Shown: one piece after another, positions 43,030 to 50,683 of the stretch
Layout: each line of letters starts with the position of its first letter
How positions within the stretch are numbered: the stretch's first letter is position 1
DNA from: Peribacillus sp. FSL H8-0477
GTDB lineage: Bacteria; Bacillota; Bacilli; Bacillales; DSM-1321
Direction of reading: 5' to 3'
Assembly: GCF_038002765.1 (NCBI RefSeq)
Contig: NZ_JBBODE010000002.1
Location: 1,798,001 to 1,862,000, forward strand
Length of the DNA stretch: 64,000 nt
Position numbers and translations under genes: made by a program
The notes under the pieces: generated by a model
What the model was told of the DNA's origin: nothing
Seen by the model: only the letters and a program-made list of their open reading frames with translations
Databases searched by the model: none

Positions 43030-43887
43030 TTGGATTCAATGAAGTTAAGGATTAGTCGATTGTTTTTGTATTTTCTACTAGTATCGGGATTTCTATTTGT
43101 ATCGAGTAATGTCGGACAATATTTAATACAAACTCACGATATTGAACGAAAAGTAGCTATGCTTCTACAAGGGGTGATTTTTACTGGATTGACGCTCGTT
43201 GTACTCTATATATTGAAGAGAAAAAGCCCCGAATCGTTTAAAAGTATCTGCCTTAAAGGTGTAAAATCATCATCTAAGATGGCTATTGGAATTGCATTGC
43301 CTTTTATCTTACTTGGACTAGGTATTTTAACGGCCTATTTATTCGGCGGGATTGAAAATCTCAGTATGAACTTGACAACAAGTGTTGTAATTTCCGTTTT
43401 AATCAATACAATAACAGCATTTATGTACGAAGCATTTCCAGAAGAGGTCTTTATACGTGGTTTAATAGTTGAAGAGTTGCAAAAAAAATTCCGCTTTTTT
43501 ACATCGTTACTTCTGCAACCGTTAATCTTTATTTGTGTACCGCTAACAGTGATGGTGATGGAATCAATATTCTTTGAAAAATCATTTGCAATAACTATAG
43601 ATTATTTAATATTACTCTTCGCTTTTGGAATTGCTCTACAGCTTTATAGAGCATATACTGGTTCACTATGGATGAATATAATATTTCATATAGTTTACCT
43701 TGAAGTAGCGAGATATATTTCTCTGGGAGGTATATATGAATCAGGTGTTGCGCTTTTAGAGTTCGATGAGACGTTTGAAGGCTTCATGTCGCTATACTTA
43801 TCATTTTTGTTTATTGTAATACTGAGTGTCGTGGTATTATCCGTTTTAATATTAAATGATAAAAGAAAAATAAGACATATTTCATAA
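43030..43887 (+). CDS. CPBP-family intramembrane metalloprotease
   Basis: 285-residue polytopic membrane protein of the CAAX protease/bacteriocin-processing (ABI) family. The E-E-V-F-I-R-G motif supplies the catalytic glutamates and arginine, and a histidine follows in I-I-F-H-I-V-Y-L-E. About seven hydrophobic segments are visible. Family members act in bacteriocin self-immunity, protein processing or signalling; the target is unknown here and no bacteriocin gene is adjacent. Start is TTG 43030 with AAGGAG at 43017-43022; the ATG three codons later is too far from that site. Confidence 0.85.
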   Translation: MDSMKLRISRLFLYFLLVSGFLFVSSNVGQYLIQTHDIERKVAMLLQGVIFTGLTLVVLYILKRKSPESFKSICLKGVKSSSKMAIGIALPFILLGLGILTAYLFGGIENLSMNLTTSVVISVLINTITAFMYEAFPEEVFIRGLIVEELQKKFRFFTSLLLQPLIFICVPLTVMVMESIFFEKSFAITIDYLILLFAFGIALQLYRAYTGSLWMNIIFHIVYLEVARYISLGGIYESGVALLEFDETFEGFMSLYLSFLFIVILSVVVLSVLILNDKRKIRHIS

Positions 43888-43967
43888 AAAATACTTTAGA
43901 ATTACAATCTACTACAATCGGGCGCTATGTTGTAAATCAAAATCCTAATTCCTCGATAAAAGAAGAG

Positions 43968-44018
43968 TTAAAAGAAAGGTAGAGTTTTAAAAGATTCTCC
44001 ACCTTTCTTTTAAATTGT
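43968..44018 (+). terminator. Terminator after the CPBP gene
   Basis: TTAAAAGAAAGGT / ACCTTTCTTTTAA stem of 13 bp (plus GAG/CTC), 80 bases past the stop. Confidence 0.7.
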
Positions 44019-44037
44019 ATGTTTCAACTATTGTCTT

Positions 44038-44190
44038 TCATGCACCGTTAGTTGAAAAGGTTTTTAATGATAACCATCGTTTAATTGTTCTTATCTGACC
44101 ACGATGATTTATTTCGTCCTCCATAACGTGAAACCAAAGGTAGTAGTTATTATAACTTTGTCAGAAGCTACATGTTCTCCCCATTTGTAG
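44038..44190 (-). pseudogene. C-terminal remnant of a DinB-family protein
   Basis: On the minus strand W-F-H-V-M-E-D-E-I-N-H-R-G-Q-I-R ends at the stop at 44038. The H...E-x-x-H-R-G-Q-I pattern is the last metal-ligand motif of DinB-fold proteins. Upstream the frame is broken and no start is present. Confidence 0.6.
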
Positions 44191-44288
44191 TCTCCTATAT
44201 TTATGCTATTGCTGTTAGGAAATCCAACAAATCAATTAAATTGACGGAAAAAAGCATGAAAAAAAGTATATAGAATTGTTTCTATATA

Positions 44289-44825
44289 CTAGCTTAAAAT
44301 CATAGTTGTCAAACGGTTTACTGCCGTATGCAACGTTTCTTTCCCCTCTACACATGCGATTGCAACCCCATAAATGCCCCAACTCCAAAATGTAGCAAGT
44401 AAATAATGTTCTTCCTTCGCACCATGCTCATTATCTAATAAAGTTTGCAACGTTTCCGTCAATCGTTGTTTAATTTCATAGTCCATTTTCGGTTTAAATT
44501 CTTTAACGGCTCGTTGACAATGTAGGGCTAAATTTGTTTGAGAATTCATAATAGCTTGTAGGGACATAATAATCGTTTGTTCATCGATGACTTCTTGTAA
44601 GGCTACTTCCTTAAAAATTTCTTTCGTAAGAACTTCTCTTTGAATCACATCAATTAAATCGTATTTATCCATAAAATGATAGTAAAATGTTGAACGGTTA
44701 ATCTCTGCTTCTTGTGTAATATCCGCAATGGAAATATCACTAAAATCTTTTTGTTTAATCAGTCTCATAAAACCATTTATGATATTTTGTCTTGTCCGTT
44801 GAATCCGTGGATCTTGTTTTTTCAT
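44289..44825 (-). CDS. TetR/AcrR-family transcriptional regulator
   Basis: 178 residues. Helix-turn-helix in I-S-I-A-D-I-T-Q-E-A-E-I-N-R-S-T-F-Y-Y-H-F-M-D-K-Y-D-L. The C-terminal domain has the T-F-W-S-W-G-I-Y-G segment typical of the TetR_C group found next to azoreductases and drug pumps. GAGAAGGTAGG precedes the ATG. It lies downstream of azoR on the same strand but is separated by a strong terminator, so it is transcribed alone. AACA/TGTT half-sites occur both in its own upstream region and upstream of azoR, consistent with control of both. Confidence 0.9.
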   Translation of the reverse strand: MKKQDPRIQRTRQNIINGFMRLIKQKDFSDISIADITQEAEINRSTFYYHFMDKYDLIDVIQREVLTKEIFKEVALQEVIDEQTIIMSLQAIMNSQTNLALHCQRAVKEFKPKMDYEIKQRLTETLQTLLDNEHGAKEEHYLLATFWSWGIYGVAIACVEGKETLHTAVNRLTTMILS

Positions 44826-44909
44826 TCGTACCTACCTTCTCAAAACACTGTTATTTTAAACACTTGTTGGATTAAATGCATGACACGATTATAACAGAAA
44901 AATTTTCAG

Positions 44910-44957
44910 AAAAAAAATAAGCAATTCGTGATCCATTTTGTATGGACCACGAATTGC
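44910..44957 (-). terminator. Terminator of azoR
   Basis: 16-bp arms (44921-44936 and 44942-44957, GCAATTCGTG...) followed on the minus strand by TTATTTTTTT. Confidence 0.9.
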
Positions 44958-44977
44958 AATATAAAGGTAAGGAACAA

Positions 44978-45613
44978 TTAGAAGTTTTGTGCTAATTGTT
45001 TTGCTCGCTCGATGCCTTTAGCTTTAATTTCCTCAGCTTTTTCTGGCATTTTAGCTTGACCTTCAATAAATAAACCTTCGTATTCAGTAATACCCATGAA
45101 GTTCATGATATGTTTTAAATATCTATCGCCTAGCTCTTCATCTGCTAAATGACCTTCTGAATAAAAGTCTCCACGAGCTTGAATGTGAAATACTTTTTTA
45201 TCATGAAGTAAGCCTACAGCACCAGTTTCTGTATATCTAAACGTCTTACCAGGTACAGCTACAGCATCAATGTATGTTTTCACAACTGCTGGGAATGAGA
45301 AATTCCACATCGGCGTTACGAATATCATTTTATCCGCTGAAATAAATTGATCGAGAACTTCGTTTAGGCGACTGACTTTTGCTAATTCCTCAGTTGAAAG
45401 AGCGTCCATTGGCTGTCCTGCACGAAGTTTTCCCCAACCACTGAAAACATCTGCATCTAAATTTGGAATATCGTCCTTAAATAAATCTACGGTTATAATT
45501 TCATCCATTGGGTTTGTTTCTTTATACGTTTCAATAAATGCCTTTCCTGCTGCCATACTAAACGAATAATTTTCATCGTTTGGATTTGCTGTAATAAATA
45601 ATACCTTAGTCAT
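44978..45613 (-). CDS. azoR: FMN-dependent NADH-azoreductase
   Basis: 211-residue flavodoxin-fold oxidoreductase of the AzoR family, reducing quinones and azo compounds with NADH. It begins [11 protein letters not shown] (FMN phosphate loop) and contains [11 protein letters not shown] and [26 protein letters not shown] precedes the ATG. A dyad AACAA-CTG-TTGTT lies just upstream and is a candidate site for the TetR-type protein encoded downstream. Likely role is defence against electrophilic quinones. Confidence 0.93.
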   Translation of the reverse strand: MTKVLFITANPNDENYSFSMAAGKAFIETYKETNPMDEIITVDLFKDDIPNLDADVFSGWGKLRAGQPMDALSTEELAKVSRLNEVLDQFISADKMIFVTPMWNFSFPAVVKTYIDAVAVPGKTFRYTETGAVGLLHDKKVFHIQARGDFYSEGHLADEELGDRYLKHIMNFMGITEYEGLFIEGQAKMPEKAEEIKAKGIERAKQLAQNF

Positions 45614-45642
45614 AATAATCCCTCAAATTCATTTAAATTTAC

Positions 45643-45655
45643 AACAACTGTTGTT
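45643..45655. promoter_or_regulatory. Candidate operator of azoR
   Basis: AACAACTGTTGTT, a 5-bp dyad around CTG, about 30 bases upstream of the azoR start. Confidence 0.45.
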
Positions 45656-45828
45656 AAACCTAGTATAAAATGATTGATCAACGAAACAAACCATCAATTT
45701 TATCAACTTGTTGCAAATCCAACATTTAGCTGGTAATAACTAAAAAGTGAATAATCAAAATAATGTTCAATTAGGTGTCTTGTCATTACCGATAATAGGG
45801 GTTTATGTTAACTAGGTTGTTGGGAAAA

Positions 45829-46110
45829 TTACATTGATGTAATAGCTAAAGCTAAAAGCAATAGACCAAGTAGACCAAACCCGAAAAGCATAACGATAAA
45901 AGCTAATATCTTGCCGAATAGACCGATATTCACTGTAATCATAATATACACACCAATTATGACACCGAAGAGTCCTGCCGTAATCCAATAGGTATCTGCA
46001 AAGATACTATTAAAATCTACTAATTGATCTGTAAAATAGGTGTATAAAAAGCTAACTTGGTAGAAAAAAGATAAAACTAAAAGGACAAACCATACTTTAA
46101 TCTTGTTCAT
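45829..46110 (-). CDS. Small three-helix membrane protein
   Basis: 93 residues with hydrophobic segments at about 5-25, 40-60 and 65-92. No polar motif is diagnostic. CAGGAGGG precedes the ATG by six bases, so the gene is likely real. It stands alone, next to the truncated recombinase and the repeat array. Function unknown. Confidence 0.7.
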   Translation of the reverse strand: MNKIKVWFVLLVLSFFYQVSFLYTYFTDQLVDFNSIFADTYWITAGLFGVIIGVYIMITVNIGLFGKILAFIVMLFGFGLLGLLLLALAITSM

Positions 46111-46191
46111 TTATACCCTCCTGTTTAACAATAAATGGTGCTTTCTTAATGTCATATTACACTAATAGCAAAAATCTTTTAAAAAGAGCCT

Positions 46192-46419
46192 TTAATTATA
46201 ATGAAAAACACTAAAGGTTTTTAAGACGTTATTGCTTTCTTCTTCGGTAAGGATCTGATGGGTGGGTAGACGGAGAAGGTCTCCAACACGCAGACCGGTT
46301 TCGCAGCCGAGGATTAAGAGGATGTAATCCCGTTCTGAACAGTGGCGCTTAAGCGCCCATTTCATATCGTCTAGTTGCTGCTGATTCCGGATCGGCTGCA
46401 CATCTTTTTCTGCTTTCAT
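46192..46419 (-). pseudogene. Truncated minimal tyrosine recombinase
   Basis: 75 residues matching the first third of a short (about 180-190 residue) tyrosine recombinase type found in Bacillales: V-Q-P-I-R-N-Q-Q-Q-L-D-D-M-K-W-A-L, R-D-Y-I-L-L-I-L-G-C-E-T-G-L-R-V-G-D-L-L-R-L. The first catalytic arginine is in G-L-R. The second lysine, H-x-x-R, histidine and tyrosine motifs are missing. The frame ends soon after T-H-Q-I-L-T-E-E-E. These minimal forms lack the N-terminal core-binding domain. GGGTGAGAAATC precedes the ATG. It is oriented away from the repeat-bounded genes, as an integron integrase is, and the nearest repeat pieces begin 22 bases from its start. Confidence 0.75.
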
Positions 46420-46440
46420 GATTTCTCACCCTTTCGGTCG

Positions 46441-46496
46441 ACATTCAAAAATAGGGTCTTGAAACCCTTGGTGTTCAACGATTTGAATGTATGATT
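46441..46496 (+). repeat. Array element R1: partial copies next to the recombinase
   Basis: Two half copies in tandem. First is a right arm and tail (ACATTCAAAAATAGGG, then AAACCCTTGG and GTTCAACGA). Second is a left arm, TTTGAATGTATGATT at 46482-46496, with no right arm. This could be a remnant or the recombinase-proximal attachment site. Confidence 0.65.
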
Positions 46497-46551
46497 TTTT
46501 CTCTTTTTTTAGTATAAGGAGAAAAAGAGAAAAAAGTCATGAAATCAAGGG

Positions 46552-46620
46552 TTTGAATGTTGATAATTACATAAATCATACATTCAAATTCAAGTAAAAT
46601 AAACCCTTGTTCAACGATCG
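46552..46620 (+). repeat. Array element R2
   Basis: Core 46552-46588: left arm TTTGAATGTTGATA, spacer ATTACATA, right arm AATCATACATTCAAA. The tail TTCAAGTAAAATAAACCCTT and GTTCAACGATCGG follows. It opens the first cassette. Confidence 0.85.
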
Positions 46621-46719
46621 GAGTTTAGTGGAAGAAGGAATTTTATATGCAGATAAGGAATTAATATTAAAGTTATAATGTCGGAAAATCCAATTTTATA
46701 TTAAGGGGGGAAGAATTTT

Positions 46720-47217
46720 TTGAAACTAAAATCTATGGTATTTATTTTCTTGAGTATGTTTTTTTTCGTTGTAGGTTGCTCTACAAATGAAACAGTTGAA
46801 AGTAAAGTGATTTTACCTAAAGATATACCAGAGTTTGTTGAAGAAAGTGATTTCGAGAAAATTGATTGGGATAAAAAAGCAGTGACGTTGGATGACAATA
46901 TTATTGGGAATATAAATAAATCAGGAGTTATTGGTGTCGATATGCCAAGTTTAAACGGCCAAAAGTGGATGTGGCACCTTTGGGGGATTAAGAATCCTGA
47001 GGAAACCAAACTAACGGTCGTTGGTGTTCATAGAGAAACGGGAACTGTCCATCAAATCCTAACAACAGGTTGGACGATAAATCTCGCAGGAGAGAATAAC
47101 GGAGCAGATGCACACGCACCTTCAAGTGTAAAGATTCCAAAGGCAGGAGAATGGGCAATATTACTTTATACGGATGAAAAATTATTTGACGAATTAATTT
47201 ACGAAATTAATGAATAA
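46720..47217 (+). CDS. DUF4871-like lipoprotein, cassette 1
   Basis: 165 residues. Signal peptide with lipobox V-V-G-C-S (lipidated cysteine near residue 20). The mature part contains M-P-S-L-N-G-Q-K-W-M-W-H-L-W-G and V-V-G-V-H-R-E-T-G-T-V-H-Q-I-L, a pattern of DUF4871-type Bacillus lipoproteins of unknown function. Start TTG 46720 behind AAGGGGGGAAG. It is the only gene between elements R2 and R3, and a terminator palindrome in R3 follows 50 bases after its stop. Confidence 0.85.
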   Translation: MKLKSMVFIFLSMFFFVVGCSTNETVESKVILPKDIPEFVEESDFEKIDWDKKAVTLDDNIIGNINKSGVIGVDMPSLNGQKWMWHLWGIKNPEETKLTVVGVHRETGTVHQILTTGWTINLAGENNGADAHAPSSVKIPKAGEWAILLYTDEKLFDELIYEINE

Positions 47218-47268
47218 TGAGTTATGCTTTATTATTCTTTTTTTATAACGAAGTGCAGTAGTGGCATG

Positions 47269-47346
47269 AAAAGACCGCCAATTTGCGGTCTTTTCAATGT
47301 ATGATTCTTAAACAAATCATACATTCAAATTCAATAAATACGATTT
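47269..47346 (+). repeat. Array element R3 with terminator palindrome
   Basis: Palindrome AAAAGACCGC / GCGGTCTTTT (47269-47294). Core 47292-47329: TTTCAATGTATGATT, spacer CTTAAACA, AATCATACATTCAAA. Tail TTCAATAAATACG. It closes cassette 1 and opens cassette 2. Confidence 0.88.
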
Positions 47347-47425
47347 TTTCAGAAAAACTAAAAACTATAATAATAAAATATGGTACTATTTGTAAATAAA
47401 CCTTGGAGTGTTGGGAGGGTTAATT

Positions 47426-47701
47426 TTGCTTAATTCTGTTATTTTTGTCTATTTTCCAATTGTTATTTCTTTACTAAGTATTTGGGGAATGTTTTGGGTG
47501 ATTAAAAACAAGAAAAAAGAATATATTTCACCATTAATTCTTGTGAATTTAGGTATCGCAACGCATTTTGTTGGTTTGGAGGTAATTAGGGGATTTTCAG
47601 GAATGGGAGTTAGTATAGTAGGGGCAATTATTTTGGGAATAAGCATAATAATTTTCCTTTTAATATTAATTACAAAATTAAATAAGAGAAGAACCATTTG
47701 A
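47426..47701 (+). CDS. Small three-helix membrane protein, cassette 2
   Basis: 91 residues with hydrophobic segments at about 2-25, 35-52 and 60-84 and a basic end K-L-N-K-R-R-T-I. I start it at TTG 47426 because TTGGGAGGG at 47411-47419 is the ribosome binding site; an upstream GTG at 47408 overlaps that site. No family recognised. It is the only gene of cassette 2, whose 3' flank carries the conserved module at 47748-47817 and an IS insertion. Confidence 0.75.
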   Translation: MLNSVIFVYFPIVISLLSIWGMFWVIKNKKKEYISPLILVNLGIATHFVGLEVIRGFSGMGVSIVGAIILGISIIIFLLILITKLNKRRTI

Positions 47702-47747
47702 ATAAAGCCTTTTAAAAGTAGTATCCTCATACAATTCATTCAACTCT

Positions 47748-47817
47748 AAAATCCGGCCCAAGGCCAGCTTCCTAGATCAGATCTTATGTTAACTTAGCGA
47801 AAGAAAAAGGCTGCCAA
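47748..47817 (+). repeat. Conserved cassette 3' module, upstream of IS-A
   Basis: AAAATCCGGCCCAAGG, CCAGCTTCCTAGATCAG, TTATGTTAACTTA and AAAAAGGCTGCCAA. The same module recurs at 50437-50505 and 56129-56207. Its terminal palindrome is split here by the IS; the rest resumes at 49292. Confidence 0.85.
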
Positions 47818-47847
47818 TGATGTGACCCCTAAAAGTTAGAGTTTATA

Positions 47848-48624
47848 TTACGCAGCCAATTGGTTGGTGTGAAGACGGTATTGTACCGGGCTCATACCAG
47901 CCAATTTCTGTTTGATGCGTTGATTATTATAATAATGAATGTAGGACTCAATAGCCCGTTTCAGTTCCTCGTACGTGCGAAGTGGTTCACCATAATACAT
48001 TTCTTGCTTTAATAATCCGAAGAAGTTCTCCATAGGCGAGTTATCTAAGCAGTTTCCCTTTCGGGACATGCTTTGGAACACGTTATGTTTTTTCAATGTA
48101 TGGACCCATTTTCTATGCTGATAATGCCAGCCTTGATCTGAATGGATGGTCGTTCGGTATCTTGCCTCTTTTACTACTCGAAGAGTTTCCTTCAAAGGCT
48201 CTATTACAAAGTCCAGTGTCGGATGCATACTCATCCCATATGAAAGAATTTCACCATTATACATATCCAAAATCGGACTGAGGTAGAGTTTACCTCCATC
48301 CGCACACTTGAATTCTGTGATGTCGGTGGTGAGTTTTTGATAGGGAATAGGGGTCTTAAACCGGCGATGGATTCTGTTCTTCGCTACCGTGCCAATTGTT
48401 CCTTTGTACGAACTAAATCGACGTGATTTACGGATGAACTTATCCCCCTTTAACCCAAGCTTTCTCATGATGCGTTGTACTTTCTTATGATTCACTATGA
48501 GCCCCTGGTTCTTTAAGGCTAAACGAATTCTGCGATACCCATAGTTGCCATTATGCTCATCAAAAATAGATTGAATGATTTCTTCTATTTCTTGATGAGG
48601 GTTTTCTTGCTTCATTTTTTTCAC
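47848..48624 (-). CDS. IS3-family transposase OrfB (DDE integrase)
   Basis: 258 residues shown from the first ATG; the fusion product with OrfA normally arises by -1 frameshifting and extends further upstream. An HTH_21-like N-terminus (Y-G-Y-R-R-I-R-L-A-L-K) precedes the rve integrase core. Catalytic acidic residues are visible in T-T-D-I-T-E-F-K, T-I-H-S-D-Q-G-W-H-Y and M-E-N-F-F-G-L-L-K-Q-E. The C-terminal Y-I-H-Y-Y-N-N-Q-R-I-K-Q-K-L-A-G-M-S-P is complete. The gene appears intact, so the element may be active. Confidence 0.93.
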   Translation of the reverse strand: MKKMKQENPHQEIEEIIQSIFDEHNGNYGYRRIRLALKNQGLIVNHKKVQRIMRKLGLKGDKFIRKSRRFSSYKGTIGTVAKNRIHRRFKTPIPYQKLTTDITEFKCADGGKLYLSPILDMYNGEILSYGMSMHPTLDFVIEPLKETLRVVKEARYRTTIHSDQGWHYQHRKWVHTLKKHNVFQSMSRKGNCLDNSPMENFFGLLKQEMYYGEPLRTYEELKRAIESYIHYYNNQRIKQKLAGMSPVQYRLHTNQLAA

Positions 48625-48674
48625 ATGGTAATGATAAGAAGATTCGGGAATACCTATGAACGGAAGTACATCCT

Positions 48675-49253
48675 TCAGTCGGAATTCTTCTTTGAGTTCG
48701 TATGATAGCGCTGCTTGTGCTTTTCGAGATAACCGTCCGGATCCATCTGAAAAGCGCGCAACTTTTTTAGGTACGCAACCTCCAAACGGAGAAGTTCATT
48801 TTCTCGTTCGAGTTTCTGTTCAACGGTCATCTCTTTTACAGGCTGTTTTCTTCTTTGACTGTTTTTCGCTTTGTCTGACATGGCTGGTCGTCCTCTCGGT
48901 TTGTCCAGGCTATCAGCACCACCCTCAAGAAGTTTTTTATTCCACGAAGCAATCATCGGTGGATTCGTTAACCCGAATTGAAGAGCTGTTTCAGTTATAG
49001 ATGCGCCTGTCCTTTTCATAAAGCTTAGTACATCGAGCTTGAATTGAACAGGATAAATTTTATTGGTTTTTTTCCTAGAAAGTCCAACTACACCATGTTT
49101 CTTGTATACACATACCCAATTTTTAAGTTGCGTTGGAGATTTGATTTCGTATTTACGCACGATTCGTTCGTAGCTTAGGGGACCATTCAGATACTCTGTC
49201 ACAACCATCAACTTAAACTCATCACTATATTTAGACATACTAAAACACCCCAA
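48675..49253 (-). CDS. IS3-family transposase OrfA
   Basis: 192 residues from GTG/ATG at the right end of the element; M-S-K-Y-S-D-E-F-K (ATG 49238) is the more usual start. Two helix-turn-helix units recognise the terminal repeats (Y-E-R-I-V-R-K-Y-E-I-K-S-P-T-Q-L-K-N-W and the second around residues 80-110). A leucine zipper (V-E-Q-K-L-E-R-E-N-E-L-L-R-L-E-V-A-Y-L-K-K-L) lies at the end. It overlaps the region of OrfB entry in another frame, as expected for programmed frameshifting. Confidence 0.92.
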   Translation of the reverse strand: MGCFSMSKYSDEFKLMVVTEYLNGPLSYERIVRKYEIKSPTQLKNWVCVYKKHGVVGLSRKKTNKIYPVQFKLDVLSFMKRTGASITETALQFGLTNPPMIASWNKKLLEGGADSLDKPRGRPAMSDKAKNSQRRKQPVKEMTVEQKLERENELLRLEVAYLKKLRAFQMDPDGYLEKHKQRYHTNSKKNSD

Positions 49254-49291
49254 AGGTTAGATTTTGACTCTAACTTTTGGGGTGCACTTCA

Positions 49292-49370
49292 CAATTGGCA
49301 GCTTTTTTGAATGTACGAGACTTACTAAAAATAATACATTCAAAATCAGATAAAATAACCCTGTTACTTT
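49292..49370 (+). repeat. Array element R4, right part after IS-A
   Basis: Rest of the palindrome (CAATTGGCAGC-TTTTTT). Core 49306-49344: TTTGAATGTACGAGA, spacer CTTACTAAA, AATAATACATTCAAA. Tail ATCAGATAAAATAACCCTG. One arm base differs from the other copies. Confidence 0.87.
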
Positions 49371-49418
49371 ATGGTAAAATTAGTGAGTTGTATAGTTTTA
49401 GAGGGGGATATTGAATAA

Positions 49419-49598
49419 ATGAGAAACTTTGTATACATCCTTTATGCTTTAATTTTAGGGGTAATATCTTTATTTACTGGGGAGATAGTTACTTTTGCTT
49501 TGTTGGGGGTTATCATTATTGCTTTGAATAATATAAATTCGACTCTCAAAAAGATTTATCTTCAAAATAATGAAAGAAGTGATTACAAAGATAAATAA
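49419..49598 (+). CDS. 59-residue membrane protein, cassette 3
   Basis: M-R-N-F-V-Y-I-L-Y-A-L-I-L-G-V-I-S-L-F-T followed by a second hydrophobic stretch T-F-A-L-L-G-V-I-I-I-A-L and a charged tail R-S-D-Y-K-D-K. Two membrane segments. GAGGGGG precedes ATG 49419 by 11 bases. It is too short to place in a family. First of two genes between R4 and R5; a short piece of array-type sequence (ATTCAAATTCACG, 49608) lies between them, perhaps a scar of a lost element. Confidence 0.6.
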   Translation: MRNFVYILYALILGVISLFTGEIVTFALLGVIIIALNNINSTLKKIYLQNNERSDYKDK

Positions 49599-49664
49599 TT
49601 TGTTTATTCAAATTCACGTGAATAGATCCTGATTAACAATCAGTTTGGGGAAAGGGGTTTTTAA

Positions 49665-49898
49665 TTGTTAAAGCTTTTGCACATTATATTAGCTATAACC
49701 ACCATATCACTTGCAGGGTATGCATTGATTACTGAGGATTATACGATTCAACCATATATGATGTTATTTTTAAGTTTATCGATGCTCGTAATGGGATTAA
49801 GAGAATTTCAAAAAGGACACAAAGGGTACGGCTGGTTATGTATAGGTGCATTTATATTTATTTTATATGTATCAATCACAAGTTTCTTATTGAAATAA
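49665..49898 (+). CDS. DUF3953-like membrane protein, cassette 3
   Basis: 77 residues with three hydrophobic segments (about 4-22, 28-44 and 55-76), and the middle motif L-S-M-L-V-M-G-L-R-E-F-Q-K-G-H-K-G-Y-G-W. Matches the small Bacillus DUF3953 family, function unknown. Start TTG 49665 with GGGGAAAGGGG upstream. The R5 palindrome follows 23 bases after the stop and should terminate transcription. Confidence 0.78.
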   Translation: MLKLLHIILAITTISLAGYALITEDYTIQPYMMLFLSLSMLVMGLREFQKGHKGYGWLCIGAFIFILYVSITSFLLK

Positions 49899-49921
49899 CG
49901 GGGGCATTAGCTCCATAAGGA

Positions 49922-49985
49922 GTCCGCCAATTGGCGGACGTTTGAACGTATGATTCTTACACAAATCATACATTCAAACTGCATT
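49922..49985 (+). repeat. Array element R5 with terminator palindrome
   Basis: Perfect palindrome GTCCGCCAATTGGCGGAC (49922-49939). Core 49941-49978: TTTGAACGTATGATT, spacer CTTACACA, AATCATACATTCAAA. The arms are complementary except at one position. Confidence 0.9.
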
Positions 49986-50000
49986 TCAGATACCTCTAAC

Positions 50001-50330
50001 TTAGTCACTTTTCTTAGGTATATCTTCAAATTCAATCACTTTCTCGTTTTTAATACCGAAATCATATGATCGTTGTGGTTGTTCTTTTAAAATTAAAGTG
50101 CCACCATATTTACTGTCACTAGATTCTTTCCAATTATACATCCCTTTAATTATCATAATATCTTGATTACCATATCCTTTTTCATTAATTAAGTAGTCTA
50201 ATACAATCTCTTCTGATTCTTTTATTTTTTGAGGATTACCATAGATAAAATACTGATAAAGATTGTATATCCCCCATAAAGAAACAAGTAACATTAACAT
50301 AAAAACAGCAATTTTTGATTTTTTTTTCAT
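50001..50330 (-). CDS. DUF3139-like membrane-anchored protein, cassette 4
   Basis: 109 residues. The N-terminal membrane anchor (residues 5-25) and L-D-Y-L-I-N-E-K-G-Y-G-N-Q-D-I match the DUF3139 family of small secreted or anchored Bacillus proteins with unknown role. Start ATG 50330 behind GAAAGAAGTG; an in-frame GTG is three codons upstream. This is the only cassette gene on the minus strand; it reads towards R5, whose palindrome can terminate from both sides. Confidence 0.75.
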   Translation of the reverse strand: MKKKSKIAVFMLMLLVSLWGIYNLYQYFIYGNPQKIKESEEIVLDYLINEKGYGNQDIMIIKGMYNWKESSDSKYGGTLILKEQPQRSYDFGIKNEKVIEFEDIPKKSD

Positions 50331-50436
50331 ATTGAACACTTCTTTCTTCAGAATATTGCCTAATCCATAGATTATACAATATTTTCTAAAGAGTAATACC
50401 AGTTACTTTCTTTCTTAAAAACAGCAATCTGTATTT

Positions 50437-50505
50437 AAAAAATCCGGCATGGTCAGATTCCTAGATCAGGGGTTATGTTAAAAAATAAGAAAAAGGCTGC
50501 CACTG
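50437..50505 (+). repeat. Conserved cassette 3' module, upstream of IS-B
   Basis: AAAAATCCGGCATGGTCAG, TTCCTAGATCAGGGGTTATG and AAAAAGGCTGCCACT. The palindrome is split by IS-B; the remainder resumes at 52137. Confidence 0.85.
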
Positions 50506-50683
50506 TGTAGTGACCCCTAAAATTTAGACTTTTTATGGAGAGGAAAATCCTCTCTATTTTTTTATTTTTATTTTCAGTAAACGATATACCGTCATTACCG
50601 GACTAGCTCCTCAAAAGAAGCGTGCGAATACTGCATTAAGTCTTGTTTCATAGTAGCTATATTATATGACTGTTTATTATTCA

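Larger units (their letters stand above)
47818..49291 (-). mobile_element. IS3-family element (IS-A), apparently complete
   Basis: About 1474 bp with imperfect terminal inverted repeats (left TGATGTGACCCCTAAAAG, right-end complement TGAAGTGCACCCCAAAAG, then TTAGAGT in both). It is flanked by a CAA direct repeat (47815-47817 and 49292-49294). Two overlapping-type frames, orfA and orfB, on the minus strand are typical of the IS150 group. It has split the palindrome CTGCCAATTGGCAG of an array element. Confidence 0.9.

Noticed and set aside
47221..47407. Simple terminator explanation for the repeats
   Set aside because: A terminator accounts for the palindrome but not for the conserved arms, spacer and tail that follow it, nor for the shared upstream module.
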